Assembly (NCBI GenBank): GCA_944548615.1
Contig: OX155961.1
Span: forward strand, 22,400,773-22,464,772
Origin: Micropterix aruncella
Taxonomy: Eukaryota; Arthropoda; Insecta; Lepidoptera; Micropterigidae
Direction of reading: 5' to 3'
Length of the DNA stretch: 64,000 nucleotides
The notes beneath the pieces are model-generated. The model did no database searches and had not been told where the DNA came from. It was given only the letters and a program-made list of their open reading frames with translations. This document shows, one piece after another, positions 21,011-31,900 of this stretch. The translations under genes were made by a program, and so were the position numbers. Positions within the stretch are counted from its first letter, which is position 1; every line of letters starts with the position of its first letter.

Positions 21011-21210
21011 CTATGATACGATATTCACATACACACAGGTATGATACGATATTCCATCATGAAATGCTAGTGCCTATCTTCCGGCTTCATCATCAGACCT
21101 TGAAACCTAATCGTGGTCAAAGTTCATTCCAAGACTTTTCTAACAAGTCCAAACACAGCTATGATACGATGTTGCATCATGAAGTTCCAGTTCATATCTT
21201 CCGAATGTTG
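21011..21210. repeat. Direct duplication, 148-bp spacing
   Basis: The motifs ctatgatacgatattccatc and ctatgatacgatgttgcatc, each followed by a gaagttccag / gaaatgctag block and atcttccg, are 148 bp apart. The 106-codon frame over them is repeat-derived and not a gene I recognise. Confidence 0.55.
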
Positions 21211-21334
21211 AAAGTCGTGAGACCACACCCTAATTATAACCGATTCATCATCACTTTTTCGTTGCATTGTCTAGTTGTCGAGCGTAATTGCATAATATCT
21301 CTTACATTCTATATGGGATTTAGATCTAGTTAAT

Positions 21335-21980
21335 TCCTAAACACGTAATTCCGTTTTCATTGAACACAATTCTCCATTTCTTGACAGTTATAATGGTGAT
21401 AAGATATTAAAATAAAATATTCTTCAAAGTAATGTATGATATAATGTAGTGGGAGACGTCACTGTCTGGTCGACCTGGTCGATAAGCGAAAATTGCACTG
21501 TCGTCGCCGCTCACCTTATGGTTAAAAGAACGATCTAATATCGTTATAACTTACAGGGGTGGCAGGTTCGCCCGTATTAGTTGACAACTCCAAAGACCCA
21601 ATTTACACAACGACGACAGTGGTCGTGCGTGCAGATACAAGGCAGCGGGGTCTCACACAATTGAAAGGCCTTAGTAAAAGTATGATGTAATCAAAATGAA
21701 CTGCGTTTCCGAACAAGGACTTGGCAGAGAGACAAACCGCCGAACGGATCACAGTCTCCAAAATTAGAAAAAGACAGAAAATGAGATCATATTCGAGAGT
21801 GAAGGTACTGAAGGTAGGCGGTAGAATCATCGTCTCCAAAGGACGGCAAAACAAGAGAAGGCTCTTATTTAGAATAAAGACGGGATGATATGACATGAAT
21901 ATTAGTACAAAATCTCGAGGAGGACGCAATTTTAGCTTAACTCGAGTGAATGAAAAAAAAAAAGATAAATAAAGAACTGT
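21335..21980. other. Intron 1, no gene seen
   Basis: There is a short inverted M 5' fragment at about 21540-21600 (ggttcgcccgtattagttga). The 147-codon minus frame over 21603-22046 has no recognisable feature apart from the small candidate exon discussed in the findings. Confidence 0.4.
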
Positions 21981-22689
21981 GCATACCCGCAAGTGCAGTT
22001 GTAATGTTTTCCATCGCCGCTTGATAGGTTGTGGCAGCGTGCGCATTTTAAGAACACCTTTTCCTCTGCGTTCACATAGAAAATGGCAGACATTCCGTTT
22101 TCCAAAAAAATTGTTACTTCAGCTTAAAAATTAAATGCGAGTCAAATGTTTATTAAAAAGAGAAGTAAGCTTTTATATATATATATATATATATCATTTG
22201 TAAATTTACTGAAAGCTCTATAAAAGCGATGCATTGAAAAATCTAAGTACATAATATAACGTCCATCATAAAGATTTTTTATTTTTAGTTATCATTTATT
22301 TCACTGTGAAGTAAAAATAGAAAATATTAGATATGCTTCTTGACAAAGTCTTCGTGATAAACCCACGGACACTGCAAATTGGGATGCTCTCAGATCGATT
22401 ATACCTGGTTTTCAGGACACCCTTCTTCTTCGGCAATATAATTAAAATGATATAATACGAAGATAGAAATAGATACCAGAAAATGAAGACTACTATTTTC
22501 CCCTAAAATAGGACTCATATTTTACGTTAAATGTCGATAAAGTCGTCCTCTACGCTGGATTAATAATGTATTGAGTTATGGTCATTATCTCCATGGAAGC
22601 AGCAAACTCTGCCTGAAAACAAACGAAGAAGCCGCACTTCAAGGTGTTCTCCCTTTACTTGGACTGAATTTTTTTAACAACGAAGCAGC

Positions 22690-23136
22690 ACCAAAATCGT
22701 GAAAATCGTGCAGTATGTGTGAACTATTCCTATATTTTATGCTTTTGTGGAACGATTGTTTAGCGTCATAGGAAATGTATGGACAAGCGAACGAAATCGT
22801 GCTGCAGTAAACACTGTAAAAAGTGAATTGTGGGTTTTTTACGTTTTCGGGTTTCGAGCTTTCTGGTTTTCGGCTTTAATATACTAATAGTTGTACTAAA
22901 TTCAAAGATGCTATCTCAGGAAATAAGGCTATATTAAAATCAGTGGCATTGAATGCTAAATATATAAAAAATAGATTAACTGATAATTTAGCATTCGATG
23001 TCGCTTAGTAGAAAATTAGTTACTAACTTTAATATTTTTAATGAATTTCAGTAAATTTATCACTATATACATATATTTATCATATATTTTTTAGAAACAT
23101 GTCCGGTTTTTATCTTAACACATCTAGCAACCCTAG
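22690..23136 (+). pseudogene. hAT transposase C-terminal fragment
   Basis: The plus frame reads PIFYAFVERLFSVIGNVWTS and then ERNRAAVNTVKSELWVFY. This is the hAT dimerisation signature (xxxxERxFSxxGxxWxxxRxxLxxxxVxxxL). The right terminal repeat, ctagcaacccta, ends at about 23135. A second remnant of the same family is at 48328-49644. The 5' part is lost. Confidence 0.75.
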
Positions 23137-23445
23137 TTATAACGAATAACTCTTCTATCTATCTCTCTCTATCTATATATCTTTCTCTCGTGTTCCAGGT
23201 CATTTATAACGAACTGCATAATTCCAGAATTCCGTCGGAATCAGCTCCGCCGATTTTAACGATGTTAACTCGGCGTAGTTTGCCAACGTTAAACGATTCT
23301 GTAAACAGAGCAATCTGTAGTCTGCAAAGAGAATATTTCGCATTTGTGAGTCAATAGCGCCGACAGAAATTGTGCAGAGCAAACAAGATTTTACTTTCAA
23401 AACAGCGATTAGCAAGTGATCCCGACCGACAACCAAAAATACTTA

Positions 23446-23466
23446 GGGTGGAGGGGGGGGGGGGGG
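23446..23466. repeat. G homopolymer run
   Basis: A near-uninterrupted G run (gtggagggggggggggggg type). Length is probably unreliable in assembly. Confidence 0.6.
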
Positions 23467-23817
23467 ATAATATAAGGAGTTTGGCGTATAACATTATGAG
23501 GATGGTTTTCAGATGTAAGTTTTACTTAATTTTGAAAAACTCTTTAAGGGGACAGTTTGTAGGGCTCGATGGGAAGTGCTGGATTTGCCAATAGGCCGTA
23601 TGGGCCGCGGGGTTTGCATTTTTTTCCTAAAACTACGTCTACACAGTAAATAATTATTATAATTAATAGGTGGATCATTTTTTTTTGAATGTCCAATCAT
23701 TTCTTGCAATAAGAGGGCACATACTACATAGTTACAAGAAAAAACTTCAGATACATCTAACAAATTCTTTTTGGTAATAAATCAAGAAAAACCTAAAAAA
23801 ACATCGAAATTACCTTG

Positions 23818-24510
23818 AACAATAATAATAATAATAATAAAACTCTTTATTCTTAAGAAAAGGCGAGCTTATTGCCTGCAGGCAATATTTTAGAGCTAAC
23901 CTATACTATTGTAAGAACATTATTTGCGAGTAGACTACATAACTTAACCTATATAAAGAGTATGACAAATAAAATAGAGGAGGATAGAAAGAAGTATATA
24001 CTTTACTCTTTGTGGGCACAGATTGGCCAGATCAAAATAATCTAACACCTATAAGGACGCTAAAGTTTTAAAAGGAGGGGAATGGGAGGGGAAAGGGAAT
24101 TTATCTGGAGGATTTCAAATGCTCTCTGAGTCTGTTTTTAAAAGTTGTTATGCTTGGCGCGGTTCTCACATTTTTCGGCAAAGCATTCCAAAGACGGGCT
24201 CCATGCACGGTGAAAGAGAATGAGAAGAAGTCACTGCTGTGACTATTATAGGGATAGAGAGTAGCAGGTTGTCTTTTGATCTCAGAGGGCGTTCATGAGC
24301 CGATAGTGCAGTAAATCTGCCGGTAGGATAATTGGGAGCGACGCCATCCAAGATCTTGAAAAGCATACAGAGAACTCGCATGTCTCTTTTCTCCCGGGTC
24401 GACAGCCAGTGAAGCTACTCTCTGTACTCCGTGATGTGGTCAAATTTTCTGAGGCCATGGATATACCGATCATAATGGAATAATCACGTTTGGTGATGAA
24501 AACTGGCACG
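23818..24510 (-). pseudogene. CR1-like LINE 3' end with (TAA)n tail, copy 2
   Basis: It shares the tail (caataataataataataat then aaggcgagcttattgcctg) and the FKILDGVAPNYPTGRFTALS, RPLRSKDNLLLSIPI coding block with the copy at 17735-18385. Frameshifts interrupt the VHGARLWN region. Dead, 5' truncated, intron 1. Confidence 0.72.
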
Positions 24511-24578
24511 AGGATTCGTGATTTCAGGGATTTCTTAAAAACACGTCTCTTTCATATAGTCTCCAAACACGAGCAGAT

Positions 24579-24790
24579 GTTTTTTTTCTTTTCTTTTTGT
24601 TACCCACAAGGCATATGCCTTGTTGCTTAATGACACCATCTTATAGGTGGGCATTTATAGAATCACGCAGTCAAACATTCAGGCGGTCATCCATCCAAGT
24701 ATTGACCGCGCCCAGCGCTGCTTAACTTCGGCAGCAACGAGGAGAACCGGTGTCAACGTGGCTACGGACGCTTCCGTGACTATTTCGACC
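24579..24790 (-). repeat. SINE with 5S rRNA-derived head
   Basis: Read on the minus strand, 24778-24685 gives ccacgttgacaccggttctc, then gccgaagttaagcagcgctg, then ggcgcggtcaatacttggat and ggatgaccgcc. These are the conserved blocks of eukaryotic 5S rRNA in the right order, covering the internal Pol III control region (A box, intermediate element, C box). After the head comes a unique body (tgcccacctataagatggtg, caaggcatatgccttgtggg) and an A-rich tail (aacaaaaagaaaagaaaaaa). Without the last part of 5S it is not a functional rRNA gene. This is the SINE3 architecture. A tail-only copy is at 14488-14600. Confidence 0.8.
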
Positions 24791-24964
24791 ATTCGTTCAT
24801 TTCGAAATCCCTTGATAGTAGGTAGTAAGTATTGCCGCCGGATGATCGGATTTATCCAGGTGGTCGGGTCGTATCGCATGGGGAAGATTCCATGACTTAT
24901 CGGAGGGGTGGGAGGGAAAAAGCTGGGATGTCTGTCTGGGGTATTATTACTGCTCTATAGGGTT

Positions 24965-25710
24965 GCCGGACTGATATTCATCTCATATTCATATTCATAT
25001 TCATTTTATTGGTATACTGGTATACATGTCAGATACAGATTAGCAATCATTCATACATATTAGCAAACAAACATTTTTTTTATCGTAAAGAAAAGATAAA
25101 ATAAACAAAAAAAAAACGAAGAAAAAACACAAGAATAATGTAAAAAGAAGAAATACAAGACAAAATGCAAAGAGATCATTAAATACTTTAGCCACCAATG
25201 CATTTTAGACTTCACTCGAGTAATATTCCTCCAGTCAGTAAAACGCCGTATCTGTAAGATATCTCTTAAGGCATCTCTTAAACACGTCAAGAGATTGCGC
25301 CTGCCTAATGTGCTCGCTGAGTTTGTAGTAAACCGCTGGGCCGGCGATATAGGCTAGCCCCTCCGACTTGGATAATGCATGACTTACCGAACGTAGCATG
25401 CTACGGAATCTTGTTGGATAGTGATGATGCACACCATTCACTTCAAAATCGGCTAGATTTTTGCGAACGAACAGCGCTACTTCCATTATATAAATGGACG
25501 GTAGCGTCATGATGCAGAGATCTCTAAACAGAGGCTTAGCTGGCATATCAAGCGCCACACGCGCTATTGTGCGGACTGTACGTTTCTGCATAACGAAAGC
25601 GCTGTCGGCTGCTCGCCCCCATAACTCCGCGCCGTACGTTAGCAGTGAATGAACGTACGACTGGTGCGGGGAGGGGGAGCTGCAATGTACGTGCTTTGTA
25701 TTATTCACTA
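24965..25710 (-). pseudogene. LINE C-terminal fragment, 157 codons open
   Basis: The minus frame 25235-25708 reads YVHSLLTYGAELWGRAADSA, then FVMQKRTVRTIARVALDMPA, then LPSIYIMEVALFVRKNLADF and YYKLSEHIRQAQSLDVFKRC. This is the region after the reverse transcriptase palm in CR1/Jockey-type LINEs (xxLxYGxxxWG...QKxxxRxI). The coding end is intact and the 3' end carries a (ttcata)n repeat at about 24975-25000. It is truncated 5' of 25708. Confidence 0.75.
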
Positions 25711-27384
25711 CCCACTATTCAGTAATCATCGCTTTGGTTATTTATTAATATTTATATCGTAGAAAAGTCTAAGTCGAAAAGTCTTTTGAGTCTAAAACCA
25801 TCTAACTAAAATTAGGTCTTTTTCATTTTTTCCGAAAATTTAACCACCTTGCAGCAGTTTATAATCTTTTTTTATAATCTCCATAACAAAAGACATATTT
25901 TCCACATATGTAGGTTCTGATTAATATATTTTTTTCTACATATTGAGAGATCCGCCCTAATAGTTAATGATTAATAATAGTAGTTATGTTGAGCAGAAAC
26001 TATTTTTGTACTTACCAGTTTTTCTATGTACTATTATACTAATAACTTAAAAAATATAATTTAAAAAAAAAACAAAAAAATACTATCGCCGCTACGTACT
26101 CCACTACTGGCTCTAAATATACTAAGCCTCACTGATAGCCGTTCGATGCTTGACGGCCATATTTTTCTAAATCAGTCGTGACGTGTTACTCGAAAGGATA
26201 TCGCTAAATTAGGATTACAGATAAGGTACCGATAGCATACCGGTGAGAATGATTCATAGATAACGTTGAATAGGATGGGCTACTTTGGCGATTTCAAATA
26301 CTAACTTTCAAGGGCGTACCCGGGACACGTATAGTAAAATACCCCTGGATATATAGACAAATTAGAGGGGGACGACTTATATTAGTTCCGAGGAACAAGG
26401 GAGGGGGGCAGGGGGGCGAGGGCGGGGGTGAAGTTGCGTGACGATTTCTTACAAATTAAAATGAAAATTAGTAGTCACCTGAGCTATTTTTATGTTAGTC
26501 ATAATAATCGTTGTTCAATAAAATTAAGGCTATACCCGGCATTTATACTCAAGGTATAAATATAAAAATAAATATAAACAAAAAAGACTAACCCACTGGT
26601 TGATCACCCAGGGAAGGAAAGAAACTGAAAAACTAATCTGCTTTATTCGTAGTTAACTTACCATTCCTAACAAATTATTATTCATCTATCATATAATTAT
26701 GATTGGCATGCTTTTTGTTCTTTATATTATTATTATTATCACATACCTTTTAAGATTATTTGAAATTTTATTTTTTACTAAAATTTTAGTTTACTTGATT
26801 TTATTTTTCACGGCATTCTTCAGCGTATTATTTTTTTATTTAGCATTAGGCAGTACTTAAGTACTTAAGTATACGAATCTGAGCCTACCTTAGTGCGGAC
26901 GTCTCGTGCGATCCAGTTAGGTTAGGTTTAATTCAATTGTAACTGATATTATGATTTTTTGTAAAATAAAGAATTTGAATTTGAATCTTTTCGGATTTGC
27001 CGAAAATTTGTCTATATATAACTTTCTTTTCCACAATCTCATGTTTTTCTTTCACTAAATTTCGATGCTCCCTCATCAAACATGCCCTCATGCTCATGCT
27101 CAAACATGGTCATGCCCCCCCCCGGCTACGCCCTTACTAACTGAAATAAGAGCTTCTGGACTTTTATTTAATTACAGTCTGTAGCATTAATTTTTTCAGT
27201 CACGGAACTAGTAGGTGAAACGATTTAACCATCGTTAGCCTCTCAAAATTCGTAAAAAGAGACGATACTCACAGAATAGGAGAATAAAGGCGCTCTGGCC
27301 TTGCGCTATATTAGATAGCAATTAGGCAAAGATTGCCCGTAAATCCAGCTAGCCAAAAGGATCCATTAGAAAAACAGTGGATTA
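25711..27384. other. Intron 1, no gene; G-rich tract and LINE-like poly(A) end
   Basis: There are no significant open frames. A potential G-quadruplex tract lies at 26403-26428. At 26870-26990 a segment ending aataaagaatttgaatttga has the look of a LINE 3' end on the plus strand, without coding support. Confidence 0.4.
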
Positions 27385-27389
27385 CTCAG

Positions 27390-28847
27390 TGGCTCAGAAT
27401 ATCCGACAGATCAGCGGGCGCAGGCCCAAAGGCACGAGAGCGGACGCCAACGCCGATAAATCTTCCCAAAAAGTGAGACCCTCTTACAAAGGGTAGGAAA
27501 CATAATTAGTCACGGACGCCGAGGATATGAGATTCCTTGAAAAATATCTGATAACTCAAAGGAAAGGACAGAAAGGGGCTATAAAATAAACGAGCTGCCG
27601 ACCCTGAAACGCGAAACTTCGGCGACCCACCACCGTTCCCATTCAAAATAAATCGTGAGAAGACCCCTTAGTAACACATGGTAACGATAAATCCCCGGGC
27701 GAGGCGACGGGAAAAAGACTACGAAATAACAACCGTGGACGTTACAAAAAAAAAAAAATCATACATACTCCAAATCCCACAATTCACCCTAGAAATAATA
27801 TAGGTTAAAATGTAAAGAAAATTGCATGATTAATTAATTTAAGCATAGCATATAGTATTTCGTTTAATGTAAAGTAAAGCGCTAGGAGAGACAATTTAAT
27901 TAGCCTAATTAACGATCTAACATTAATATTAACTTGTTACTAATGATCGGAAACTAACCTATGTTTAAGACAATATGTACTGGGGAAAGGTGGCGTTTGC
28001 GACGAGAATCTGTAATAACAATAATAATAATAATAATAATGCTTTATTGAAGAGGAAGTATTACGAAAATTATGTGTTAAAAAACTACCCAACTAGGTTA
28101 ATGCCCGTACTAGGGTAGATTCTTTTCATTTAAATTAGGCAAATAATACGTCTATAAAATGTTTAAATGTAAGACAGAGACAACTAGTGTATTCGCTTCT
28201 CGCTCTAGCGTGCAAGCGAGGAAGCATGATTGCGATGTCTCTTTCAAACGGGGTTGCATCTGTTATGCGCCCTGTCTCGTGATTGGATAATACGTGTGCG
28301 GTGCATTTATGGGGGTGTGTTTAGAAATTTTTGGAAGGAGATAGACCAATGAAAGGTAAGGGCGGTCGCCATCTTAAAAAAAACTGTAAGGCGATCGAGG
28401 GCAGAAAAGAGCGAAAGCTTCAGTTCAAAATTTGCAAAGGGTCAGCGCGAACGCGCCGCGACCTCCGCACCGAGGACTTAGTGTAAATTATAAGTACTCG
28501 GAACTCGATGTAAAAGTAAAGATAAGTGACCGAATAAAAGAAAGTCTAGCGAATAAAAAGTGTTTATTTTCGACGGAAGCTTATCCTGCGTGACCTGAGG
28601 AAAGTGAGGTTCTATCACGGAAGCCTCTCTCCGAACTAATTTCCTTGTGAGGTTGGAATCCACCAATCGTTCGAGACAACCACCCCTGAGAGAAAAACCA
28701 ACCTAGCTGGTGAGTGATTACCATTTGAATACAGTCCAAGGTGAAAACCATTGAAGATAATCGAAGGGGTAATTACCCAGCACAAAGGGGGTCGCGTAAA
28801 TTCACAAGTAAAGTGGGTTTATGCAAACCGGGTAAAAATCCCAACCA
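27390..28847 (+). repeat. BEL/Pao 5' LTR
   Basis: The 1458-bp direct repeat begins TGGCTCAGAATATCC and ends AATCCCAACCA. It contains an (aat)n microsatellite at about 28018-28041 and an A-run of 13 at about 27746. Open frames inside it (for example 28478-28666 minus) appear in both LTRs and show no domain. Promoter and poly(A) positions were not resolved. Confidence 0.95.
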
Positions 28848-28850
28848 TCG

Positions 28851-28868
28851 TGGTCCTCCGTCAAGCCG
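28851..28868 (+). other. Candidate primer-binding site
   Basis: The sequence tggtcctccgtcaagccg starts with TGG three bases after the LTR, as expected for pairing to a tRNA 3' CCA end. I could not name the primer tRNA. Confidence 0.6.
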
Positions 28869-28930
28869 AATAAAGAAAATCGGAAAGAAAAGTGACTTTG
28901 GATCAAGAACGAGAAAAGAAAAATAAAAAT

Positions 28931-31900
28931 ATGGATTCGAAAAGCACGCAATCCGAAAATCCAAGACCTTCATCGCGCGCCTGGTCAGAGAGCAGCAGAA
29001 GAAGCGAGCACGTTCAGGAACTGCGAGCAGCATCTGAAGAACTTCGAAGAGTGAACCTCCAAAAAGCCAAGAAAAAAGCTGATAAAATTAAATTGGATGC
29101 AGAACTGAAAAAAGTGGCTGCGCGGCGCACGGCGCGCAGAGCGGCTGAAGAAATCGAAGAAGAAGCTGACATGAACCTGCAACGAGCGGCGATGCAGGAA
29201 GAACTGGATGCAGCGGAAGAAGACTCGCGGCATGCTATGAGGATGCTGGAAATTGTCTCCGAAACCTTCGGGACAGAAACGAGCAGTCAGGAAAATGATC
29301 GCGACGTCGCGGGGGACAACACGGCAGCTAGCAGAGTGTCGAGATGGGCCGAGTATCAAACTCCAGCTGCTGAGACTTCACCAGAACCCTGGGGGGGAAC
29401 ATTCGCAGAAGAAAATGGAGATGCGGCGTCAGAAGCGGCACGGCGGCGTGAAGACGGCGGGCGATCGGAACCGGGCAACGCGGCGGCGTCCGGCGCGACG
29501 GTGGCGGACGGCGCGGCGAATGCGGGCGGCGCGGCGAATGCGAGCGGCGCGGCAGCTGCGGACAACGCTAGGGCAGAGACCAAGGCGGTGTCGGCGGCGG
29601 CGGTAAAGGCCGCCGCTGATACGGACCCGGGTACGAGCAGCGATGGAATTAGCAGCTCGAGCGAAAAAATGATAAAAGAGGTATGTAGGATTTTTTCTGT
29701 AGCGTCCACAAAACCGCATTTTGCAAAAGAATTACCTTCATTTCACGGGAATCCTTTAGAATTCGTAGCCTTCAAAGCTATTTTCAAACAGTCGACAGAC
29801 GTAATGCATTTAAATGATGCACAAAACTTATTGCGTTTGCAGACAGCATTAAAAGGTAGAGCACGCGAGGCAGTGACAGGCTTGCTTTTAAGTCCTGACA
29901 ACGTGACAAATATCATGACCACGTTAGAGGCGCTATTCGGTAATACGAATTTAATTATTCAGAGAACGATAGCGGATTTGAGGAAAGAAAAAGGGTTATC
30001 TGATAGTCTAGATGCAGACGGTTTAATGCGATTTGCGTGCCAGATAAAAAATCTGGTCGCGACCGTAAAATCGGTAAATAAATTAGAACATCTTTATAAT
30101 CCAGACTTATTGGCTTCACTTGTGGCAAAATTGCCAAAGAACTTATTGACTCTGTGGCTAGCTGATAGGGGAAGGGTTGGTTTAAACGATCCGGTATTAG
30201 TTTATTTCGCATTATGGTTAGAGAAATTAGCGATCAGCGCACAAGACGCCGGTCTATGTACCGCCGAGCTTCCTAGGAAAAGTTATGATAACCCGCGAGA
30301 CAAGAGACAGAAAGAAACGGGCTCTAAAAAATATATCTTACATACCCAGGGCAAAGAGGAACCTAAGTGCCCTCGGTGTGAGAAATCCCATTATTTAAAC
30401 AAATGTGAAGAATTTAAAAATCTACCTTTAGCAAGCCGCTGGGATGAGATAAAAAAAATGCGTAGGTGTTTCAAATGTTTAGGGCACAACCACGGCCGAA
30501 AATCGTGTTCGGCATATAAACGGTTTCCAAAGGGCAAATATCACTATCTGCTGACCGCCCCGCCGTCTGCAAACGAGGCGGACATCGCGGCGGCGCCGCG
30601 CGCGAGCTCCGAGGTAGTGGCGAACGCAGTATCTGAAAATCAGGTCATTCTGCAAGTATTGCCGATAACCGTGTTCGGAACCAGGGGTAGAAAAACATTA
30701 TATGCGTTGTTAGACGCAGGCGCGACTGTTTCACTCATCGATCAGGGCGTGGCAATAGAACTAGGGATTCGAGGCCCGACGCAGGGATTACAGCTCTCTG
30801 GAATCGGGAATATGAAAGAGAGTAATAACAGTGCCGAAGCGGTGTCCTTCAAAGTAAGGGGAGATTTAGGTAAGAAGGAGTACGTAGTACGAGCTTACAG
30901 CGTAGCCTCGCTAAATCTACCGGAGGTCAAAAGCGTGATAAGTACGCAGAGGCCGATCGGAGGGATGGTGCGTTCGACTCAGGCGACGACCGTAAAACCT
31001 GACCTGCTCCTGGGAGCTAATTGTTGGGAACTGATAGTCTCTAGAGGATTAAAAATGGTAGACGGGGGCCTATCGGTATCTAAAACACTCCTGGGGTGGG
31101 TGGCTATCGGCGGCAATAACGCTCTCGAACGAGACATTAGGTACCCGGCGCTATGCTTAAATCAGGAAAATGAACCTTCTTTAGATAAATTACTTGAAGA
31201 AAATCTGAAGCTAGAGTACGATTGGCCACAGAAAAAGCGAAAGCTTCAGGCCGATGTTAGGGCTGAAAAAATCTTAGAAGATACTACTTCTTTAAAAAAT
31301 GGAGTCTGGGAGACAGGTCTGTTATGGAAAGAGGTGAACTTTTCCGTACCAGATAACCGAGACATGGCAATGACTCGGCTGAGGTCAGTGGAACGGAAAA
31401 TGGACTCCGACCGTCTTTATGGAGAAAAATACTGCCAGCAGATAGAGAGATATCTAGCTGAGGGGTATGCTTCGGAGGTCGAGGAAAAACAATTAAAAAA
31501 CCGCCCTCGAGTGTTATTTCTTCCGCACCTGGGGGTTATTCACCCCGCGAAGAAAGACAAAATTCGTGTCGTTCACGACGCTGCGTCCTCGGGCGCAGGC
31601 GGGTCACTAAATAGCATGTTATTAGGTGGACCAGACTATTTAAATAGCATATTAGGAATTTTATTACGATTCCGTGAAAATGCAATCGCTTTCACGGCCG
31701 ACATACGAGATATGTATCTTCGGATAAAAGTGAGAGAGGAAGATAGCTTCAGTCAGCTGTTTCTCTGGCGAGGTTTCCAGCGTGAAAGTCCTCCAAAAAT
31801 ATTAAAAATGGACTGTCTAATATTCGGTAGTTGTAGCTCCCCGGCCTCCGCGATCTACGTAAAAAATAAAAACGCTGCTCGGTTTAAGGACCAGTACCCA

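Noticed and set aside
21603..22046. 147-codon minus frame as a gene
   Set aside because: No recognisable domain, composition like translated AT-rich intron, and a donor site interrupts its only conserved-looking start.
23200..23436. 78-codon minus frame next to a CTCTTTGCAG acceptor-like site
   Set aside because: No matching donor or neighbouring exon, no recognised domain; more likely repeat-derived.
24685..24778. Functional 5S rRNA gene
   Set aside because: The 3' part of 5S is replaced by a SINE body, and several conserved positions differ.
28478..28666. 62-codon frame present in both LTRs
   Set aside because: Its repetition follows from the LTR duplication; there is no motif and no start context.
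28985..29719. Several 96-144 codon frames on the strand opposite the BEL gag
   Set aside because: Shadow frames of a GC-rich Ala/Gly-coding segment; the plus-strand gag-pol frame explains them.
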